The position numbers and the translations under genes were made by a program. A DNA stretch of 64,000 nucleotides, from positions 1,550,001 to 1,614,000 of the forward strand of contig NZ_CP041070.1 of NCBI RefSeq assembly GCF_006459125.1. Direction: 5' to 3'. The stretch comes from Halarcobacter anaerophilus. Lineage in GTDB: Bacteria > Campylobacterota > Campylobacteria > Campylobacterales > Arcobacteraceae. Under the pieces are notes generated by a model. That model was not told the DNA's origin and did no database searches. It saw nothing but the letters and a program-made list of their open reading frames with translations. This document shows positions 52,037 through 62,760 of the stretch, one piece after another (the first letter of the stretch is position 1; each line of letters starts with the position of its first letter).

Positions 52037-53305
52037 TTATTTCAAAGCTTGATATGCAATATCTGTTCTACATTTTTTCCCGGCAAAATGAACTTGTCCA
52101 CAAAGTTTGTATGCTCTGTCTCTTGCTTGTTTTATACTATCTCCAAATCCTATGCAAAGAAGAACTCGTCCTCCTGTTGCAAAAAGTTTGTCGTTTTCTT
52201 TAGAAACTCCGGCATAAGAGATATGAGTATTATTTAATATCTCCTCATCAATTATATCATCAACTATAATTTCAGCAGGTTTCGAAGAGCCGTAAGGATA
52301 ATTTTCACTAGCCATAACTACTGCAACGGCATACTCATCTTTTATTTTTATATCTAGTTTATCAAGTTGTTTAGTAGCCCCTTTATAAAAAAGTTCAGAA
52401 ACAGGCGTTTCTAAAAGAGGCATCAGAATTTCACACTCAGGGTCACCGAATCTGACATTATACTCCAAAATAATAGGTTCATTGTCTACAACCATTACTC
52501 CTATAAAAAGAACTCCTTCAAAAGGTGCATTCTCTTTTTGCATTCCTTCTAAAGTGGGTTTAATTACTTTTTCTTCAACCTTTTTATAAATTTCATCATT
52601 TACAAGAGGTGTCGGAGCATATGCACCCATTCCTCCTGTATTTGGTCCTGTATCACCGTCCCCTACTCTTTTATGGTCTTGGGCAGCAGGAAGAATTTTG
52701 TAATTTTTACCGTCACAAATTGCAAATATTGATAATTCATATCCATCTAAATACTCTTCTATTACTACAGAAGTTCCTGCTTTACCAAAAGATTCACCGC
52801 TTAACATATCTAAAACTGCTTTTTTTGCCTCATCTTTTGTTTGAGCTATTATTACACCTTTTCCGGCACATAAACCGTCGGCTTTTACAACAATAGGCTC
52901 TTTCATGGTATCTATAAAATTGTATGCTTCTTCTTTACTTGATGTTTCAATAAACGCTGCTGTTGGTATATTATATTTTTTTAATATATTTTTCATATAT
53001 ACTTTTGAACCTTCAAGTTGTGCAGCAGCACGACTCGGTCCAAAAACAGTTAAGTCATTTGCTTTAAAAATATCAACAACACCATCTACAAGGGGAGCTT
53101 CAGGTCCGACTATTGTTAAATCTATTGAATTTGATTTTGCCCATTGTGCTAACTCATTATAATCTTTTATATTAATATTTTTCCCTAAATTTTCAGTTGC
53201 ACCATTTCCAGGCATAAAGTATAAATTATGATTTTCTTGCTCTTTTGATATAGCCAAACCAATAGAATATTCTCGTCCGCCACTACCAAGTATTAAAATG
53301 TTCAC
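52037..53305 (-). CDS. purD: Phosphoribosylamine-glycine ligase
   Basis: A 422-residue ATP-grasp enzyme making glycinamide ribonucleotide, the second step of purine synthesis. It has [12 protein letters not shown] (5-16), [22 protein letters not shown] and [13 protein letters not shown], all typical for PurD. The 6S RNA lies directly upstream on the same strand, an arrangement described in this phylum, so both may share control. Confidence 0.96.
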   Translation of the reverse strand: MNILILGSGGREYSIGLAISKEQENHNLYFMPGNGATENLGKNINIKDYNELAQWAKSNSIDLTIVGPEAPLVDGVVDIFKANDLTVFGPSRAAAQLEGSKVYMKNILKKYNIPTAAFIETSSKEEAYNFIDTMKEPIVVKADGLCAGKGVIIAQTKDEAKKAVLDMLSGESFGKAGTSVVIEEYLDGYELSIFAICDGKNYKILPAAQDHKRVGDGDTGPNTGGMGAYAPTPLVNDEIYKKVEEKVIKPTLEGMQKENAPFEGVLFIGVMVVDNEPIILEYNVRFGDPECEILMPLLETPVSELFYKGATKQLDKLDIKIKDEYAVAVVMASENYPYGSSKPAEIIVDDIIDEEILNNTHISYAGVSKENDKLFATGGRVLLCIGFGDSIKQARDRAYKLCGQVHFAGKKCRTDIAYQALK

Positions 53306-53344
53306 TAGATTTTCCTTAAAAAAGTAATAAAATAAATAATGTAT

Positions 53345-53515
53345 CCAAGTAGTCGTTAACCATCAAAATGGCCCTAAAAGCCAACGATAGCAGGTAAGAA
53401 TTATGCTTTAGGAGCAGAAATACAAAAATTGTAAACGCTTCACACCGCATAAATTACAATTACCCGCAAAATTAAAGTATCGGACCCTCAACAATGGAAA
53501 TCCCGTACTACTTAG
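53345..53515 (-). ncRNA. ssrS: 6S RNA (purD motif)
   Basis: On the - strand, a closing stem pairs AAGTAGT (53513-53507) with ACTACTT (53353-53347). Inside lie CCATTGTTGAGGGTCC and, on the 3' side, GGGCCATTTTGATGG, which can pair in two parts around a central bubble. This is the long, bulged rod of 6S RNA, which mimics an open promoter and binds sigma70 RNA polymerase. Position upstream of purD in a Campylobacterota genome matches the known purD motif. A TATATAT -10-like box lies just before the 5' end. Ends are approximate. Confidence 0.8.
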
Positions 53516-53553
53516 ATATATATAATTTTAACTAATTATCTTTGAATTAAACA

Positions 53554-54189
53554 TTAAAAATTATCCACCATAGCAAGTTTTATACACTCTTCTACCGAAG
53601 TTTCTTTGCTTAGCTTAAATTTAACATAATTTGGAAGATATTTTGCCGTTGTTTGACCTATAGCTATTGCTTTTAAACTATCATTCCAACTATATTTTTT
53701 GAAAAAACATTTTACACTAGAAGGTGATGTAAAAATAATTGTTGAGAAATCTTCTATATTTGTATTAATTTTCTCATTACATACGGTTTTGTATGTTATT
53801 ACTTCATCTATTGAAATATTTGCTTCTTTAAGAGTTTGAACTAAATTTGAAACAACTTTTTGCGCTCTTATGTATAAAGCTTTTCTATTTTTTAACACAG
53901 GAATAAGCTCTTTTGCAAAATCATTTCCATGACCGCTTGAACCTGTAAACTCAATTTTTCCACCCTCTTCTTCTATAATTTTAGAAGTTTTTTGTGCGAT
54001 TGAAAAAGAGGGAATATCTTTCCATTTTGAGGTTATGTTTGATAAAGAGTATACGGCGTTTTTAGAAGTAAAAACCAAAGCATCGTATTTTGATAAATCA
54101 ATTTGTACATTAAGATACTCTATTTTAAAAATTTCAATATTTTCGACATTGTCAAATTTTTGATTATTAAGAAGATATATTTTAGGCAT
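53554..54189 (-). CDS. hemD: Uroporphyrinogen-III synthase
   Basis: A 211-residue heme-pathway enzyme closing the hydroxymethylbilane ring. The family is poorly conserved. Visible are two Rossmann-like lobes, YDALVFTSKNAVYSL (about 34-48), IIFTSPSSVKCFF (about 150-162) and AIAIGQTTAKYL (about 174-185). It follows der by five bases on the same strand. Confidence 0.85.
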   Translation of the reverse strand: MPKIYLLNNQKFDNVENIEIFKIEYLNVQIDLSKYDALVFTSKNAVYSLSNITSKWKDIPSFSIAQKTSKIIEEEGGKIEFTGSSGHGNDFAKELIPVLKNRKALYIRAQKVVSNLVQTLKEANISIDEVITYKTVCNEKINTNIEDFSTIIFTSPSSVKCFFKKYSWNDSLKAIAIGQTTAKYLPNYVKFKLSKETSVEECIKLAMVDNF

Positions 54190-54194
54190 TTAAA

Positions 54195-55625
54195 TTAAAA
54201 CTCTTCTATCTCTTCTTCATCAATATCTCTTTCACCTTTTTTTCTGGCAACAAGATGAATAGGCGTTCCTTCAAAATTTATATTTTCTCTTAAAAAGTTA
54301 ATCAAATATCTTTTATAAGAGAAATGAAGGAATTTAGGTTTATTCATAATTAGAGCAATTCTTGGAGGTTTTGTCTCAAACTGTGTTGTATAATATATTC
54401 TAAGATAATTTCCCGCAGGACTTGGCAAAGCGTGTCTTATTGTTGCTGTTTCAATTACTTTGTTTAAAACAGAAGTAGGAATCCTTTGTGAATAGTTATC
54501 ATAGATTTCTACAATTTTATCTTTTAATCTATCTATGCTTCTTCCTGTTTTTGCAGAAACTGCAATAATTGGAGCATAATATAGAAACTTGAATTTACTT
54601 CTTACTTTTTCTTCTAATTTTTGAAAAGTATCAGCATTTTCATCCCATTTATTTAACACGATTATAGTTCCTAAACCATATTTATCAACAAGTCCCGCAA
54701 TTTTTTCATCTAAATCAACCAACTCTTTAGAAGCATCAAGCACAACTAAAGCTAGATTTGCTTTTTCAAGCATCTCTTCCGTTCTCATTAATGCAAATCT
54801 TTCAATTCCTTCAATTCGCCCTCTTCTTCTAAGACCTGCCGTATCGACAAAAGTGATTTTTTTATCTTTATATTCAAAAGATTCATCTACAGGATCAATA
54901 GTAGTTCCTGCAACAGAAGAGACAACAGAACGCTCTTCTCCTACAAGAGCATTTAATATAGAAGATTTACCGACATTTACTCTTCCTATAATTGCAACCC
55001 TGACTTCATTATTATCCTCATAATCTATTTGTTTGTTTATATCTTCAGTTGGATTTAAAAACTCTTCTAGGAAATCATCTTCATCTTCTTTTAACAGCAA
55101 TTGATTTTCTTCTTCTCTTGGAGGTAATTGATCTGCTATCCATTCAAAAAGTCTTTTTGTTCCTCTATTATGTGAAACAGATATACCAAATAAGTTCTCT
55201 TCATCTATTCCGAACTCATAAAAAGACCATAATCTTTCCAGCTCTTTATCATTATCAATTTTATTAACAACTAATGCCAGCTTTTTATTAAGAGTTTGAA
55301 GCTCATAAAATAGTTCTTTATCTTTATCATCGGGTATTTTTTTACCATCTACCATAAAAAGTATTATATCAGCCTCTTTTGCACACTCTACTGCTTTTCT
55401 TTTTACATTAGAAAAAATTTCATCATTTGTTTCATCAATTCCACCTGTATCAAGCATAATTGCATCTTTATCAAGAATCTCAACTTCATGTTTTCTAATA
55501 TCTCTTGTAGTTCCCGCCAAATCAGAAACTATAGCAATTCTTTTTTTTGCAATTCTGTTAAAAAGTGAAGATTTCCCCACATTTGGTTGACCAATCAGTG
55601 CAATTTTTTTTAGCTTATTATTCAT
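54195..55625 (-). CDS. der: Ribosome biogenesis GTPase Der (EngA)
   Basis: A 476-residue protein with two tandem GTPase domains: GQPNVGKSSLF (12-22) and GRVNVGKSSIL (about 213-223), both with DTGG/DTAG, NKxD and SAK boxes, followed by a KH-like C-terminal domain. A charged acidic linker (DEDDFLEEFLNPTEDIN) joins the GTPase domains. It matures the 50S subunit. It precedes hemD by five bases. Confidence 0.97.
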   Translation of the reverse strand: MNNKLKKIALIGQPNVGKSSLFNRIAKKRIAIVSDLAGTTRDIRKHEVEILDKDAIMLDTGGIDETNDEIFSNVKRKAVECAKEADIILFMVDGKKIPDDKDKELFYELQTLNKKLALVVNKIDNDKELERLWSFYEFGIDEENLFGISVSHNRGTKRLFEWIADQLPPREEENQLLLKEDEDDFLEEFLNPTEDINKQIDYEDNNEVRVAIIGRVNVGKSSILNALVGEERSVVSSVAGTTIDPVDESFEYKDKKITFVDTAGLRRRGRIEGIERFALMRTEEMLEKANLALVVLDASKELVDLDEKIAGLVDKYGLGTIIVLNKWDENADTFQKLEEKVRSKFKFLYYAPIIAVSAKTGRSIDRLKDKIVEIYDNYSQRIPTSVLNKVIETATIRHALPSPAGNYLRIYYTTQFETKPPRIALIMNKPKFLHFSYKRYLINFLRENINFEGTPIHLVARKKGERDIDEEEIEEF

Positions 55626-55644
55626 TAAATCATTATCCTTTATA

Positions 55645-55684
55645 AAATAAAAAAGGCATTAGCCAAAAGACTAATACCTTTAAA
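55645..55684 (-). terminator. Terminator after hpf
   Basis: AAAGGcATTAG and CTAATaCCTTT form an 11-bp stem (one mismatch) around an eight-base loop. On the - strand it is followed by TTTTTTATTTTAT. It lies between hpf and der. Confidence 0.8.
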
Positions 55685-55700
55685 GAGTTTGGGTATATTA

Positions 55701-56243
55701 TTAATACAATCCAAATTTTCCTTCTTCTTTTGTTTTATATAGTACTCTTAGATTGTCATCTTTGTCATAGAATACTTTAAATACATCATCACCTGATTTT
55801 AAACTGTCAAGTGCTTCTTCAATGTCAATTGGTTTATAAGAAGCCATTTTCACAGGGATAATTTCGTTTTCGAATTTTTCAAGTTCTGCTGCAACTTCAT
55901 CTTCAACTCCATTTGCTTCAAATTCACTTAGTTTTGTAGCTTTATGCCCGGTAATTTTATCATGATGTCTTCTTAAAACTTTTGAAACTCTATCTACTGC
56001 TATATCAATAGCTGCATATAAATCTTTATCTTTTTGTTTTACAACAACAGTGTCTAAATGAGCAATATTTAAAGTAAATTCAAATGTAAAGGCTTTTCTT
56101 CCGTTTTTCTCTTCTTGTGAAATAATTGCACCAACAGATATAATATCTAAATTATATTTTTTAAAAATTTCGATTGAGCTATTTACATAATCTTTAATAG
56201 CGTCAGTTAATTCTATGTGTCTTCCTACAATACTTGTATTCAT
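55701..56243 (-). CDS. hpf: Ribosome hibernation promoting factor, long form
   Basis: A 180-residue protein: N-terminal S30AE domain (MNTSIVGRHIELTDAIKDYV; about 1-105) and C-terminal dimerisation domain (about 125-180; KPIDIEEALDSLKSG). The long form makes 100S ribosome dimers in stationary phase. ATG 56243 follows a GGAG-containing region; upstream is AT-rich. Own terminator at 55645-55684. Confidence 0.93.
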   Translation of the reverse strand: MNTSIVGRHIELTDAIKDYVNSSIEIFKKYNLDIISVGAIISQEEKNGRKAFTFEFTLNIAHLDTVVVKQKDKDLYAAIDIAVDRVSKVLRRHHDKITGHKATKLSEFEANGVEDEVAAELEKFENEIIPVKMASYKPIDIEEALDSLKSGDDVFKVFYDKDDNLRVLYKTKEEGKFGLY

Positions 56244-56396
56244 AACATACTCCTTTTACTTATATAATATATTAATTTTAGCATACTAATGATTAATAAA
56301 TAGTCATGGTAATAAAATTACGACAGAAAAAGTTAAAAATAATTAATAATTGGTAAGTTTTTTTAATAGTGTATTTAGAGATTCAATATTTTTATC

Positions 56397-56443
56397 AAAG
56401 TTATACTTTTCATAACTTGATTTTTATGAAATCGTATAACTTT
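56397..56443. terminator. Long imperfect hairpin after fliD
   Basis: AAAGTTATAC..TTTCATAA pairs with TTATGAAA..GTATAACTTT across a short loop, 12 bases past the fliD stop. A T run follows on + only, so on - it would be a weak or factor-dependent terminator. Confidence 0.5.
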
Positions 56444-56455
56444 TTTTAATTTTTA

Positions 56456-57799
56456 CTAATTACTAGAAGTTTCCATATCCATTATTAATTGTAGAGATTT
56501 AAATGAATTCTCCATTTGAGAGATAATAACGGTATATTGAGCAAACTGGTCGGCTAGTTGTTGATATTTTGTATCAATTCTATCTGTTTCATCTTCAAGA
56601 TTATCATTTAAATCACTTAATTTATCAGAAAGTTTATCTTGAAATGACGTTAACGTTCCGTCTAAACTATCTAAATCATCTAAATATGAACTTAATCTTG
56701 TACCGATCCCCTCTTTTTCGGCATATCCTACAAATAACTCTTTTAAATCGTCGTAATTATTTGTAACGGCATCAGATAATTCAGCTGTATCTACTTCCAT
56801 TTGTCCGTTTTTATTAAATGATATTCCATAAACAAAAGCATTCTCTTCATCTTCTAATCCATATGAGTCATAAAACATACTTTTTATATCACTCATAATT
56901 GATCTTAAAGTACTTGAATCAGAAATTACAGCTGCATTGTCTTCATCACCTATAGTATATGAATCTACTAAATCTACTAATTCATTATAAGCTGTAGCCA
57001 TTTGGGTTATTTGATCAACAATTAAAGTATCGTCTCTTGCTATTGAAATTGAAGAAGTTCCTTGTTCTACTGCCGTTATTGATAAACCGCTTTGCAAAGT
57101 AAGTTTATTTGAAGACAAATCATAATCAGTCCCGTCTATAGTTGCTTTCATATTTTGAGCTTCTACTACATGATTTGTTGCATCTGATAAATTTAAACTA
57201 GCTATATCTTGAGTAATCGAAATTGAGTTAGACAGACCTGTTTCCGTACTTTTTAAAATAAGTCTATATGAATCATCTCCTACTTGTTCAATAGAAGCAT
57301 CCAATTTAGAGTTATAATTTAATTGAGTAACTAAATCTTCATAAGTCATATCGGTTGTATCAAAATCATAATCTGTACCATCGACTGAAATCGTCAATGT
57401 TCCAGCTCCTATTGCAGCTGTTTTATCTGTTATTATATCAGATTGATAAACATCTTTTTGAGCTAATTGATCAACCGTAACAGAGATTGTTCCAGGATTT
57501 ATATTACTAGTATCAGACGCGGCAAAACTCACAGAAGTACCAGAAGCTGTTGCTGACACTTCATCAAAAACATTAGTTCCAGATGTATATAAATCAAAAC
57601 TTTCCATAATATCTAAAAGTTCTGATATTTTAGTGGCAACTTCATCTGTTGCCTCAATTTCTGCTTGAGTATCTTCTATATCCCCAGAAATAGGATCTAT
57701 ATATGCAGTTGATTCTGCTTCTTTAAGCTGATCGATTAAGTCTTGATTTAAATCAACACTTCCTGAACTTCCTAGTCCTAATATTCCTTGAGCCATCAT
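56456..57799 (-). CDS. fliD: Flagellar filament cap protein FliD (HAP2)
   Basis: A 447-residue protein with helical ends (LDQDLIDQLKEAE-like start; DNLEDETDRIDTKYQQLADQ, FAQYTVIISQMENSF end) that form the D0/D1 coiled coils and a beta-rich middle. The middle includes the IN-like module (ISVDGTDYDFDTTDMTYEDL, about 115-134). No Cys. It caps the growing filament. Two ATGs at the start follow AAAGGATAA. No fliS follows. Confidence 0.93.
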   Translation of the reverse strand: MMAQGILGLGSSGSVDLNQDLIDQLKEAESTAYIDPISGDIEDTQAEIEATDEVATKISELLDIMESFDLYTSGTNVFDEVSATASGTSVSFAASDTSNINPGTISVTVDQLAQKDVYQSDIITDKTAAIGAGTLTISVDGTDYDFDTTDMTYEDLVTQLNYNSKLDASIEQVGDDSYRLILKSTETGLSNSISITQDIASLNLSDATNHVVEAQNMKATIDGTDYDLSSNKLTLQSGLSITAVEQGTSSISIARDDTLIVDQITQMATAYNELVDLVDSYTIGDEDNAAVISDSSTLRSIMSDIKSMFYDSYGLEDEENAFVYGISFNKNGQMEVDTAELSDAVTNNYDDLKELFVGYAEKEGIGTRLSSYLDDLDSLDGTLTSFQDKLSDKLSDLNDNLEDETDRIDTKYQQLADQFAQYTVIISQMENSFKSLQLIMDMETSSN

Positions 57800-57866
57800 T
57801 TATCCTTTAAGGTTTATAATGAATTATTTCATACCATTTCTTAAATTTAGATTAAACAATAATAAT

Positions 57867-59474
57867 TTACATATTTAATAATGTATCTAACATTTCATCA
57901 ACTGCTGTTATAACTTTTGCATTTGCAGTATATGCAGCTTGATATTTAAGAAGATTAACTTGTTCTTGATCGCCGTCTACTTTTGTTAAATTATCATAAG
58001 TATTTTGAAGAGAATTTAAGACTGCATCTTGAGCATCTTGTTTAAAAGCATTATCTTCAACATTTGAAGAGACAGTAACTAATAAATCTTCATAAAACTC
58101 TCTAAAAGATGTAGTTTCACTACTATTTGAATCAATATTTATACTCTCATCCCATTGTATTTCAGAGAGGGATTCTAAATCACTATTGGTTAAAGAAAAA
58201 ACACTTCCGTTAATAAATTCCAAGGTATTAACGCTTGCACCTTTAAACATTGTTGTACTACCGCTTTTTTCGGCAAAAGACTCTACTAATGCTTTTGCAA
58301 AATCATCTAAAGACTTTTTATAAGAAGATATTTCCGATGTTTCGGTTGTTAACTCTTCGGTTAACGATTTTAAAGAACCTGAAGCGAAATCTAATTTTTC
58401 ATTATATACGGAAACTGAAATATTATTTGCTGCTTCAACAGAGACATCACTTTTTTCCATAACTGTACCGTTAACATCAATTTTTATATCAAAAGCAGAA
58501 TCTTCTCCACCTTCAACTGATCTTATTACTAAATTATTAGTTGTATCTAAATAAGCCTCTACTGAACTAAATTCAGAACTATTATTTATTGCATCAACAA
58601 TTTGCTGTTTTACATCATAATCAGAACCACCTGCAGTATTTGCAGTTACACTTATAGAAATATCATTATTTAAAGTTATATTGATTGTATCTCCGCTTGT
58701 TATGCTTGAATCATTTAAATCTGTAGTTGTATAGATATCTTTTTGTTGGATATACTCTTCATCAACACTTAATTCACTTAAGTTTGTATTATTAAAAATT
58801 ACAGTTTCACCTGCCATAGTTAATTTATAATTGTCATTATCGGTATTTACATCAACATCGGCATAACTTGATAACTTCTTTTCCAATAAATCTCTTTTAT
58901 CTAAAAGATCGTTAGTTTCTCCATTTTGTCGAAGTTTTTTGTTTATATAAGTAATCTCTTTTAGTATTGAATTTACTTCATCAACTTGATCTTTCAACGA
59001 AGTTAAACTATTTTCTTGTAACTCTTCTAAATCCGAATATATTGATTGTATTCCTGAAACTAACATTTGAGCATTTGATTCAATATCATTTTTATAAACA
59101 GAAGAAGTAGGATCCCCTCTTAAACTTTCAATTGATGAGAAAAAATTATTCAGAGTAACAGAGACTCCACTATCTTCCGTTTCTTGAAATAACATTTCAG
59201 CATTACTTAAAATGGTATTTTGCTGTGAATAATAACTTGAAATACTGTTTTGAGTCAATATTTGATCATAAAAGTACAGGTTTGTACTTCTTTTTACTCC
59301 GTCAAAAGAGACCCCATTCCCCAAATTATTTTCAAGACTGTCCATTTCACTTGTTTGTACAATTCTTTTTTTGTACCCTACAGTATTTTCATTAGCTATA
59401 TTGTTAGAAGTAACATCTACTGAATATCTAGATACTTTTAATCCAGTTTGAGCAGTATATAATGAATCCATCAT
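57867..59474 (-). CDS. flgK: Flagellar hook-associated protein FlgK (HAP1)
   Basis: This 535-residue protein has the rod/hook N-terminus (LYTAQTGLKVSRYSVDVTSN) with the conserved NNIANENTVGYKK, a long beta-rich variable region holding an IN-like module (about 245-330), and a helical C-terminus ending in the KYQAAYTANAKVITAVDEML type. It joins hook and filament. ATGATGG gives two starts. It lies between flgL and fliD. Confidence 0.92.
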   Translation of the reverse strand: MMDSLYTAQTGLKVSRYSVDVTSNNIANENTVGYKKRIVQTSEMDSLENNLGNGVSFDGVKRSTNLYFYDQILTQNSISSYYSQQNTILSNAEMLFQETEDSGVSVTLNNFFSSIESLRGDPTSSVYKNDIESNAQMLVSGIQSIYSDLEELQENSLTSLKDQVDEVNSILKEITYINKKLRQNGETNDLLDKRDLLEKKLSSYADVDVNTDNDNYKLTMAGETVIFNNTNLSELSVDEEYIQQKDIYTTTDLNDSSITSGDTINITLNNDISISVTANTAGGSDYDVKQQIVDAINNSSEFSSVEAYLDTTNNLVIRSVEGGEDSAFDIKIDVNGTVMEKSDVSVEAANNISVSVYNEKLDFASGSLKSLTEELTTETSEISSYKKSLDDFAKALVESFAEKSGSTTMFKGASVNTLEFINGSVFSLTNSDLESLSEIQWDESINIDSNSSETTSFREFYEDLLVTVSSNVEDNAFKQDAQDAVLNSLQNTYDNLTKVDGDQEQVNLLKYQAAYTANAKVITAVDEMLDTLLNM

Positions 59475-59579
59475 AATGAATCCTTTAAAGTATTTTAATT
59501 ACATATGTTTTATTAGTTTTTTTTAAAAAACAACTTTTTACTTTTATAAAAATTATCATATGTAATCCTTTTATATTAT

Positions 59580-60707
59580 TTAACTTAAAAAGTTAACCAA
59601 AGACATATTATTCATTCTATTAATAGTAGAATAAAGTGCCGTATATGTATTTTCCAATGCTTTTGATTCAATTGCCAATGCAGTTAAATCAGCTCCTGCA
59701 TACTCCTCTTCCAAACTTTTTAAATTTGTTAGCTTAGAAGATACAACATCGTTATATGTATTAATAGCAGCAGTTCTACTACCAACTGTTGAATGGGCAA
59801 TATTTTGAGAATCATAAGCCGATTTTATATTATCGATTCCAGTTGAGATAAGATCTCTTGCCGCAGCACTACTAATTGTATTTCCATCTGTATCTTGCAG
59901 TTTCAAAGCAGCTATAACTTCATCTAAAGCATCAAAAATAGAGTGTTGTACACTAAGTGTTGAAGAAGTAGAGTTTGTCGCCGTAAATGTTCCATCCCCA
60001 TTATCAGTTACTGAAATAGGAGTTGATGATGTATCACCATTTAAATATAGTTCATAAACACCGCCACCGCTATCTATAAGCTGCCATTCATTGCCTTCAG
60101 GATCTAAAATTTTTTCATTTGCCGAAAAAGTAAAAGTATCTGTACTTCCTACTGCTGCATTTTCATAATAAAAGGCATCTATTCCATTTACACCTTGAGA
60201 GACATAAGTAGCTTTTTCCACATTTAAAGTTTTTGTTGAATTATCACTTTGATAAGATGTTTGTCCTGTAACACTATCTGTAACAAAAGGTTTAGTATCT
60301 GTATTAATTCCTGAAAATAAATATTGTCCATTTACTTTTGTATTTGCTAATGATAACAGAACATTTTTAGAATCTTCAAGTTCCGTCGCAATTACTTCTC
60401 TATCTTCATCTGCTGTTGTATCAGTATTTGCTTCAATCAACTTGGCAATAATTTCATCTGTCACATCTTTTGCCTCTTTTAGTGCACTATCACTGCTACT
60501 ATTAAAAGCTTTGCTAAGAGTAATATTATCTTGTATGGAAGAGTAGCTATTTATATCTCCTTGAAGACTTATAATATAACTATACTTTATTGAGTCATCA
60601 CTTCCATACTCCAATGCCTCTTTCGTACTTAAAGCAGTATTTACTTTATGGTTTCTTTCATCTAAAATAGAAAGATTATAAGTTATTGCATCAAGAGATT
60701 TAATCAT
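59580..60707 (-). CDS. flgL: Flagellar hook-associated protein FlgL (HAP3)
   Basis: A 375-residue protein with flagellin-like ends (YNLSILDERNHKVNTALSTK; LEEEYAGADLTALAIESKAL and ENTYTALYSTINRMNNMSLV) and a variable middle with Ser/Thr- and Asp-rich beta strands. The ends form the D0/D1 coiled coils. It connects FlgK to the filament. It starts 22 bases after flgE. Confidence 0.9.
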   Translation of the reverse strand: MIKSLDAITYNLSILDERNHKVNTALSTKEALEYGSDDSIKYSYIISLQGDINSYSSIQDNITLSKAFNSSSDSALKEAKDVTDEIIAKLIEANTDTTADEDREVIATELEDSKNVLLSLANTKVNGQYLFSGINTDTKPFVTDSVTGQTSYQSDNSTKTLNVEKATYVSQGVNGIDAFYYENAAVGSTDTFTFSANEKILDPEGNEWQLIDSGGGVYELYLNGDTSSTPISVTDNGDGTFTATNSTSSTLSVQHSIFDALDEVIAALKLQDTDGNTISSAAARDLISTGIDNIKSAYDSQNIAHSTVGSRTAAINTYNDVVSSKLTNLKSLEEEYAGADLTALAIESKALENTYTALYSTINRMNNMSLVNFLS

Positions 60708-60729
60708 AACTAACTCCTATTATTTACTT

Positions 60730-62760
60730 TTAGTTTTTCAATTGTATTAGAGTTGTAAGTAATTGATCTGCTGTGGTAATAGATTTTGAATTTGCTTCAA
60801 AAGCTCTTTGAAATACCATAAGATTTACTAAACTCTCACTTAAATCTGCTGTACTAAGTTCTAAAGTTTTACTTTCAATTATTGTTGAATTATCATTATT
60901 TGTTGTATATATTGCTTTACCGCTTTCTGTAGTCTCTTTTAATAAATTATCTCCTACAGCTTCAAGTCCGATATTATTTGCAAATTGCGCAATTGCAATT
61001 TGTCCTACAACATAATCTACACCATCTTGTGTCATTGTAATAAGTCCTGATTCATCAACTGAAAACTCACCGAGATATGAATCTGTTAAACCTAAAGAGT
61101 CAAGTTTTAACTGAAGCGATGTTTTTGAAGTTTCTTGATCTACTGTTGAAACAATTTGCATAAATTCAGCACCTGCACCTGTATTTCCACTAAGTTCAAG
61201 ATTCTTCTCTTTTGTATATGTTGTTGCTGCTGAAGCATCAGTATACTCAATAATACCCGAGAACTCTTCCCCTGTTGTTTTTGATTGTATTACCAATTCT
61301 CCATTTACGTTTTTAGCTTCAACTAATAAACTTAAATCAGGGTCTGTATTAATCTGAGATATGATATCAGTAATTGCCTCTGAATAACTTACAGGTGTAC
61401 CTGCAGTCCCGGCAGTAGTGGTAACCGTTTGATTAATACCGTTTATTGCAATAGTAAAAGATATTGTATCTCCTGTTCCTGTACTACCGTCATCCCAAGT
61501 TATTGGCGTTCCATCATCATCAGAAACAATATCATCTTCTCCATATGCATCATATTGTTTACCGGCAACAGCATCTTTTAATGCTTCCATTGCTGTTTCA
61601 ACAGCACCTCTTCCTGTCCCCTCAACAGATTCAGTTATTGTTGTTTTTGTTCCTTCTACTTCTGTACTTCCTGAAACTTCAACAACATCTCCTAAAGTAA
61701 ACTCTTTACCCGGAATTATAGAATCAATTTTAATTGAACCTTCAATTACATCAATAAAAGAAGTAGACGGATTATTTGAACTATCAACTGTATAAGCATT
61801 TAAACCCGTAATATCGGAGATTTCATCTGCCAGAGCCTTATATGTAGCTACTCTACTTGCTAAAATATCATAATCTCCTTGATCAACACTACCGCTTCCA
61901 TCAAGGTCTGTAACCGTATACCCCGAAGCATTAACTTCAGCTATAAAATCTGTGCTCGCCGTAGTATTTTGATAATCTGCCCAAACTTTATCTCCACCTA
62001 TATAAACAAAAACTTGATCACGTTCTCCATCCATAATACTACTTGCACCGCTTGGAAAATCTATTACTGTTGATTGAGCAATTGAAGGAGATGAAACTGC
62101 ATCCGGGTTTTCTGCATAATTTTCCAATGCTGCTGTATAATTTTCAATTAAGGCTTCAATATCTGAGATTTTTGATGATTGTGATTTTATTCCCGAACCT
62201 GTTAATTCAGATGCATCACTTCTTGAACTTGTTGCATAATCTGTAATTTTTGCTGCATAAGTCTCTACTCTGTTTGAAAATTTAATAATCTGATTTCCCG
62301 CTATTTCAGTAAAGTTATCATTAAAATAAGTCCAGTTGTCATTTGTACTTTCTACATCACTTGTAGGATCTAAAGCACTCATGGCCCATCCTTGAACTTC
62401 ATATCCGTTTGCATCTTGTAAGGTTCCGTTCTCACCCATTCTAAGATTTCCTGCTCTTGTATAATAAGTTTCGGAAGTTCCTGTGGGGTTTATATTTGAT
62501 ACTACAAAAAAACCGTCTCCGTATAAAGCTAAGTCATAAGAGGAACCTGTACTATTCATTCCTCCTTGTGTATACTGCTTTTCTGCATTTGTTACTGTAG
62601 CACCTTTACCGATACTATCTTGATACATCATATCTGCAAATGATACTCTTGATGCTTTATATCCAATTGTATTAACATTTGCTATATTGTTAGACTCATT
62701 ATCTAATGCAGCCTGAGATGCTGATAATCCTGAAATTCCAGTCCATAATGCACCAATCAT
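60730..62760 (-). CDS. flgE: Flagellar hook protein FlgE
   Basis: A 676-residue hook subunit, larger than the enteric form, as usual in Campylobacterota. N-terminal MIGALWTGISGLSASQAALD, NNIANVNTIGYK, GFFVV (hook plug) and C-terminal LVNLMVFQRAFEANSKSITT are the family ends. The large insert includes Asp/Thr-rich repeats, an EF-hand-like DLDGSGSVDQGDYD (about 284-297) and an IN-like module (about 430-500). Expected to be exported by the flagellar T3SS. Confidence 0.95.
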   Translation of the reverse strand: MIGALWTGISGLSASQAALDNESNNIANVNTIGYKASRVSFADMMYQDSIGKGATVTNAEKQYTQGGMNSTGSSYDLALYGDGFFVVSNINPTGTSETYYTRAGNLRMGENGTLQDANGYEVQGWAMSALDPTSDVESTNDNWTYFNDNFTEIAGNQIIKFSNRVETYAAKITDYATSSRSDASELTGSGIKSQSSKISDIEALIENYTAALENYAENPDAVSSPSIAQSTVIDFPSGASSIMDGERDQVFVYIGGDKVWADYQNTTASTDFIAEVNASGYTVTDLDGSGSVDQGDYDILASRVATYKALADEISDITGLNAYTVDSSNNPSTSFIDVIEGSIKIDSIIPGKEFTLGDVVEVSGSTEVEGTKTTITESVEGTGRGAVETAMEALKDAVAGKQYDAYGEDDIVSDDDGTPITWDDGSTGTGDTISFTIAINGINQTVTTTAGTAGTPVSYSEAITDIISQINTDPDLSLLVEAKNVNGELVIQSKTTGEEFSGIIEYTDASAATTYTKEKNLELSGNTGAGAEFMQIVSTVDQETSKTSLQLKLDSLGLTDSYLGEFSVDESGLITMTQDGVDYVVGQIAIAQFANNIGLEAVGDNLLKETTESGKAIYTTNNDNSTIIESKTLELSTADLSESLVNLMVFQRAFEANSKSITTADQLLTTLIQLKN

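Noticed and set aside
61464-62246. Leu/His-rich + strand ORFs inside flgE
   Set aside because: They are low-complexity antisense shadows of flgE codons.
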